This document shows positions 61,703 through 64,000 of a stretch of DNA of 64,000 nt, piece after piece (position 1 is the stretch's first letter; each line of letters starts with the position of its first letter). The position numbers and the translations under genes are program-made. The notes under the pieces were generated by a model that saw only the letters and a list, made by a program, of their open reading frames with translations, was not told the DNA's origin and made no database searches. The stretch comes from Kitasatospora sp. NBC_00240 (GTDB lineage Bacteria > Actinomycetota > Actinomycetes > Streptomycetales > Streptomycetaceae): assembly GCF_026342405.1 (NCBI RefSeq), contig NZ_JAPEMU010000003.1:186001-250000 (forward strand), in the 5' to 3' direction.

Positions 61703-62287
61703 CTACAGGAGCTTCCTCACTGCACTAATCATGCGGCGGAAAGACCTGCTGTTCTGCGCTGCCTCGTCCAGGTCCATGATGTCTGTGAAGCTGGCTTGGT
61801 AAAGGGTCGGCTTATACGACTCGTGCATCATGGTCCGCAACTGGCCCTTCGCGTCCCGCTTCGCTTCAGGATCGGCCGGGATGGTGGCGTCATCACGGAC
61901 TACCTTGTGCGACCGCAGCGAGGTTGCCGCAGCGAGAAACCAGGCTTCGTACTCGTGCTTGGCTATCACAATTTCCACGGGAACGGTGACGAGAGTGGGG
62001 TCTGGCGCGAGTCTCTGGGCGAGTTCGACTGGGCACTTGATGTCGTCATCGTCGCCGTCACGTAGGACGAGAACCCCGCCTCGATCCGGGACACGTGCTG
62101 CTTGGATCCGGATGGCACGGGCCAGTTCCTCAGGTTTCCGCATCTTTCCTGAGTTGAGCATGAAAGGCGGTGCTACTTCGACCCACTGCTGCTCAAAGTG
62201 CATCGCGATTCGCGTGATCAGCCCGCGCACGGCCAGCTTCTCGCCATCCCCCTCCACGATGGGGGCTACAACCACCGGTGTCGTCAT
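61703..62287 (-). CDS. DUF4276-family Toprim-like protein
   Basis: 194 residues; the ATG at 62287 overlaps the ATPase stop (ATGA). Toprim-like signature: Glu in VVVAPIVEGDGEKLAVRGLI, the acidic strand VLVLRDGDDDDIKCPVELAQ, and VEIVIAKHEYEAWFLAA with the conserved Glu. C-terminal SFRRMISAVRKLL. DUF4276 proteins are predicted nucleases or nicking subunits and are often encoded next to OLD/SMC-type ATPases, as here. Probably the effector of a two-gene defence module. Confidence 0.85.
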   Translation of the reverse strand: MTTPVVVAPIVEGDGEKLAVRGLITRIAMHFEQQWVEVAPPFMLNSGKMRKPEELARAIRIQAARVPDRGGVLVLRDGDDDDIKCPVELAQRLAPDPTLVTVPVEIVIAKHEYEAWFLAAATSLRSHKVVRDDATIPADPEAKRDAKGQLRTMMHESYKPTLYQASFTDIMDLDEAAQNSRSFRRMISAVRKLL

Positions 62288-63492
62288 CGTGGCATCTCCG
62301 TGGGCGGCATCTCCGCGGAAAGTTCCGGGAGCAGCTGGTCGGTGCGGAGGAGTTCGCCCGGTGTGTAGAGCTGCTCGCGCAGGGCCATTGCGCCAGCGGC
62401 ATCCAGCTTGCCGATCTTCGTTGCGCCTCCCACCGATCTCACTGCACAGATCTCGGACAGTTCGAAGCCTTCGCGGTCCAATAGATCTGGGCTATGGCTC
62501 GTAACGATCACTTGTCGGCGTTCGCTCGCGTCTCGCAGTGCGTCCAGCAGGACTCCGGCCGCTGCAGGATGCAGCGCACTTTCGGGCTCCTCGATACCGA
62601 TGGTGCTGAGTGTGCTTCCGGTCCCAGCGAACAGGGAGACCAGTACGCCCAAGGCGCGCAGCGTCCCGTCGGAAACCGACTGCGCCTGGAAGCGCCACGG
62701 GTGCGGTGCTCCGGGGACATCCTGTTTGAACTCCAGCGTCTCCCAGTTCCCGAGGTTCGATCGGGTGACCGTGTGCATCCCAGGGACAATCTGCTGCAGG
62801 TACGCCTCGATCCGTTCCTTGTCGTCGCGGCCTCGCTCGGTGCGCTCCAGACGGTGCAGCACGCTCGCGAGGTTGGAGCCGTCCCGCAGCAGGAACTCTC
62901 CCGAGTCCGGCGTCTGTGGTTGCCGGATGACATCTGGGTTGAGGTTGAAGACGCTGATGCCAGCGAGGCCGTCGAAGACAGGGCGGAACGGTGTTAGGCC
63001 AGCAGCCGAGACCAAGTACAACCGTTGCTCGCCCACCGGGGGCATGACCGGCTCGCTATGACCTACCAGTCCTCCGTTCTCGACCTCGAAGAAGGCATCG
63101 GCGGATCGCTCACCTTCGCCATCGCGGGACTTAAGCCAGACTTTGCAGTACTCCTGCCTGATCCGGTAGCCGCCTCCCCGAACTGTCGCGATCGTGAATC
63201 CGTACTGCCCGTGATGTTCAGGTCCGCGGAACTCCAGTTGAATGGATAGGTTGTTGGGGTGCCCCTGTGACCTTCTGCGAACCTCTGCAATCCCACCGCG
63301 AGCCCGAAGCGCTTGGTCGAGAGAGGTCTGCAGCGACTCTGACACCAGTCGGAGAGAGTCGAGGAAGTTGCTCTTGCCGGATCCGTTCGGCCCGACCAGC
63401 AACAAGAGCTGCCCTAGTTCAACGTCAGCCTCGGCAATGCTCTTGAAGTGCCTCAGCCTGACCCGGGTGAGCGAGAAGTAGTTGCCCTGCAT
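62284..63492 (-). CDS. AAA/ABC-type ATP-binding protein (AAA_21, OLD-like)
   Basis: 402 residues from ATG 63492. Walker A GPNGSGKS (34-41) follows RVRLRHFKSIAEADVELGQL, the RecF/OLD-type start. SVSDGTLRALGVLVSL is the ABC signature region, IGIEEPESALHPAAAGVLLD is Walker B with the catalytic Glu, and VIVTSHSPDLLD is the switch His. Length is normal for single-domain AAA_21 proteins. It is translationally coupled to DUF4276, giving a split OLD-like ATPase plus Toprim pair that likely senses phage or DNA damage. No strong ribosome site is visible. Confidence 0.9.
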   Translation of the reverse strand: MQGNYFSLTRVRLRHFKSIAEADVELGQLLLLVGPNGSGKSNFLDSLRLVSESLQTSLDQALRARGGIAEVRRRSQGHPNNLSIQLEFRGPEHHGQYGFTIATVRGGGYRIRQEYCKVWLKSRDGEGERSADAFFEVENGGLVGHSEPVMPPVGEQRLYLVSAAGLTPFRPVFDGLAGISVFNLNPDVIRQPQTPDSGEFLLRDGSNLASVLHRLERTERGRDDKERIEAYLQQIVPGMHTVTRSNLGNWETLEFKQDVPGAPHPWRFQAQSVSDGTLRALGVLVSLFAGTGSTLSTIGIEEPESALHPAAAGVLLDALRDASERRQVIVTSHSPDLLDREGFELSEICAVRSVGGATKIGKLDAAGAMALREQLYTPGELLRTDQLLPELSAEMPPTEMPR

Positions 63493-63504
63493 GCGAGCAG
63501 TCTG

Positions 63505-64000
63505 TCAGTCGATGGGCTGGTGCGAATGGGCAATGCCCAGGGTCGTCGTGTCAACGCCGTCGGGCAGGACCGGTAGCGGCCAGGCCGGATCGGGCGACCA
63601 GGCGGTCCACGGATTGGCGAACGGCCCGCTGCGATCCTGGAGGAGGCCGAGAGCGCGCTGGCGGGCCCGCTCGACCAGATGGTGCTCGGTGTCGAGGCCG
63701 GGCAAGGCGCACGGCCATGTCGATGTCCGGCTCGGTGGAGTCGAGGTCGAGGGCGGGCCGGCTGTCGGCGGGGGCGCGATGGAGCCAGCGGCCGCCGGGG
63801 CGACGACACCGGAGGGGGCGTTCGCGGCGAACTGGGCGGGGACGGCGTAGCCGAGCCAGTAGTTGTAGGGGTGCCGTAGGCCTGGGCGACGGTGGCGCGG
63901 GCCGGGTCATCGACCATCACGGAGACCAGAACACAATCGACGTCCAGGCGTTCGTACTCGGCGAACAGTTCGGGGAAGTTCGCCTCGACGCAGATCGCCA
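63505..64000 (-). pseudogene. carbon-nitrogen hydrolase (nitrilase) family, frameshifted, partial
   Basis: The gene runs off the window. Coherent pieces lie in successive frames: AICVEANFPELFAEYERLDV and VDDPARATVAQAYGT; YNYWLGYAVPAQFAANAPSG; GGRWLHRAPADSRPALDLDS with TEPDIDMAVRLAR; and VERARQRALGLLQDRSGPFA to the stop at 63505. The C-V-E-A-N-F-P-E segment and the ending resemble nitrilase-superfamily proteins, where Cys is the nucleophile. At least three shifts in 450 bp. Confidence 0.6.

Overview
The window is very GC-rich, uses almost exclusively G or C at third codon positions, and carries families typical of Streptomyces (pentapeptide-repeat membrane proteins, SpoIIAA-like STAS protein, DUF429, DUF1206, four-helix copper protein, giant WXG-linked secreted proteins). 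I read it as an accessory, probably subtelomeric or plasmid-like, region of a Streptomyces-type actinomycete. There are no rRNA genes, CRISPR arrays or recognisable tRNAs, and few housekeeping genes. Many genes are truncated, frameshifted or split by insertions.

Layout. 1-5 kb: a secreted protein and a convergent pair resembling sphingoid-base synthesis (3-ketosphinganine-reductase-like SDR and serine-palmitoyltransferase-like enzyme). 5-17 kb: small Streptomyces genes, two related copies of a small gene set (about 6.7-9.5 kb and 11.6-14.6 kb), a YihY/BrkB membrane protein, a DUF1206 remnant and a cysteine-rich copper protein. 17-27.5 kb: an IS110 pseudogene split by a 138 bp MITE, an intact IS5-family element, a second MITE copy inside an EamA transporter pseudogene, and an IS605-type element with intact TnpB but broken TnpA. 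27.9-36.4 kb: a WXG100-like gene followed by a 2730-residue giant protein. 36.5-49.3 kb: a nest of group II introns and insertion sequences: intron B inside intron A; intron C antisense inside an ISAs1 transposase; intron D in sense orientation inside an IS30 that itself sits in an IS3. 49.3-53.1 kb: a truncated membrane protein and a TPR-CHAT caspase-like protein. 53.2-56.6 kb: complete IS630 and IS1380 elements. 56.6-61.2 kb: fragments, a C2-like small protein, a Thr/Gln-rich protein and a broken TnsA-like gene. 61.7-63.5 kb: an ATP-binding protein translationally coupled to a DUF4276 (Toprim-like) protein, probably anti-phage. The right edge is a broken nitrilase-family gene.

For the nested elements I could define ends from terminal repeats, target duplications and restoration of the interrupted reading frame, so the order of insertion can be read: IS3, then IS30, then intron D; intron A, then intron B; ISAs1, then intron C. 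Best candidates for new biology are the SPT/KDSR-like pair, the ATPase/DUF4276 pair, the TPR-CHAT protein, the WXG/giant pair and the orphaned TnpB. Several frameshifts lie in homopolymers, so part of the apparent decay could be sequencing error.
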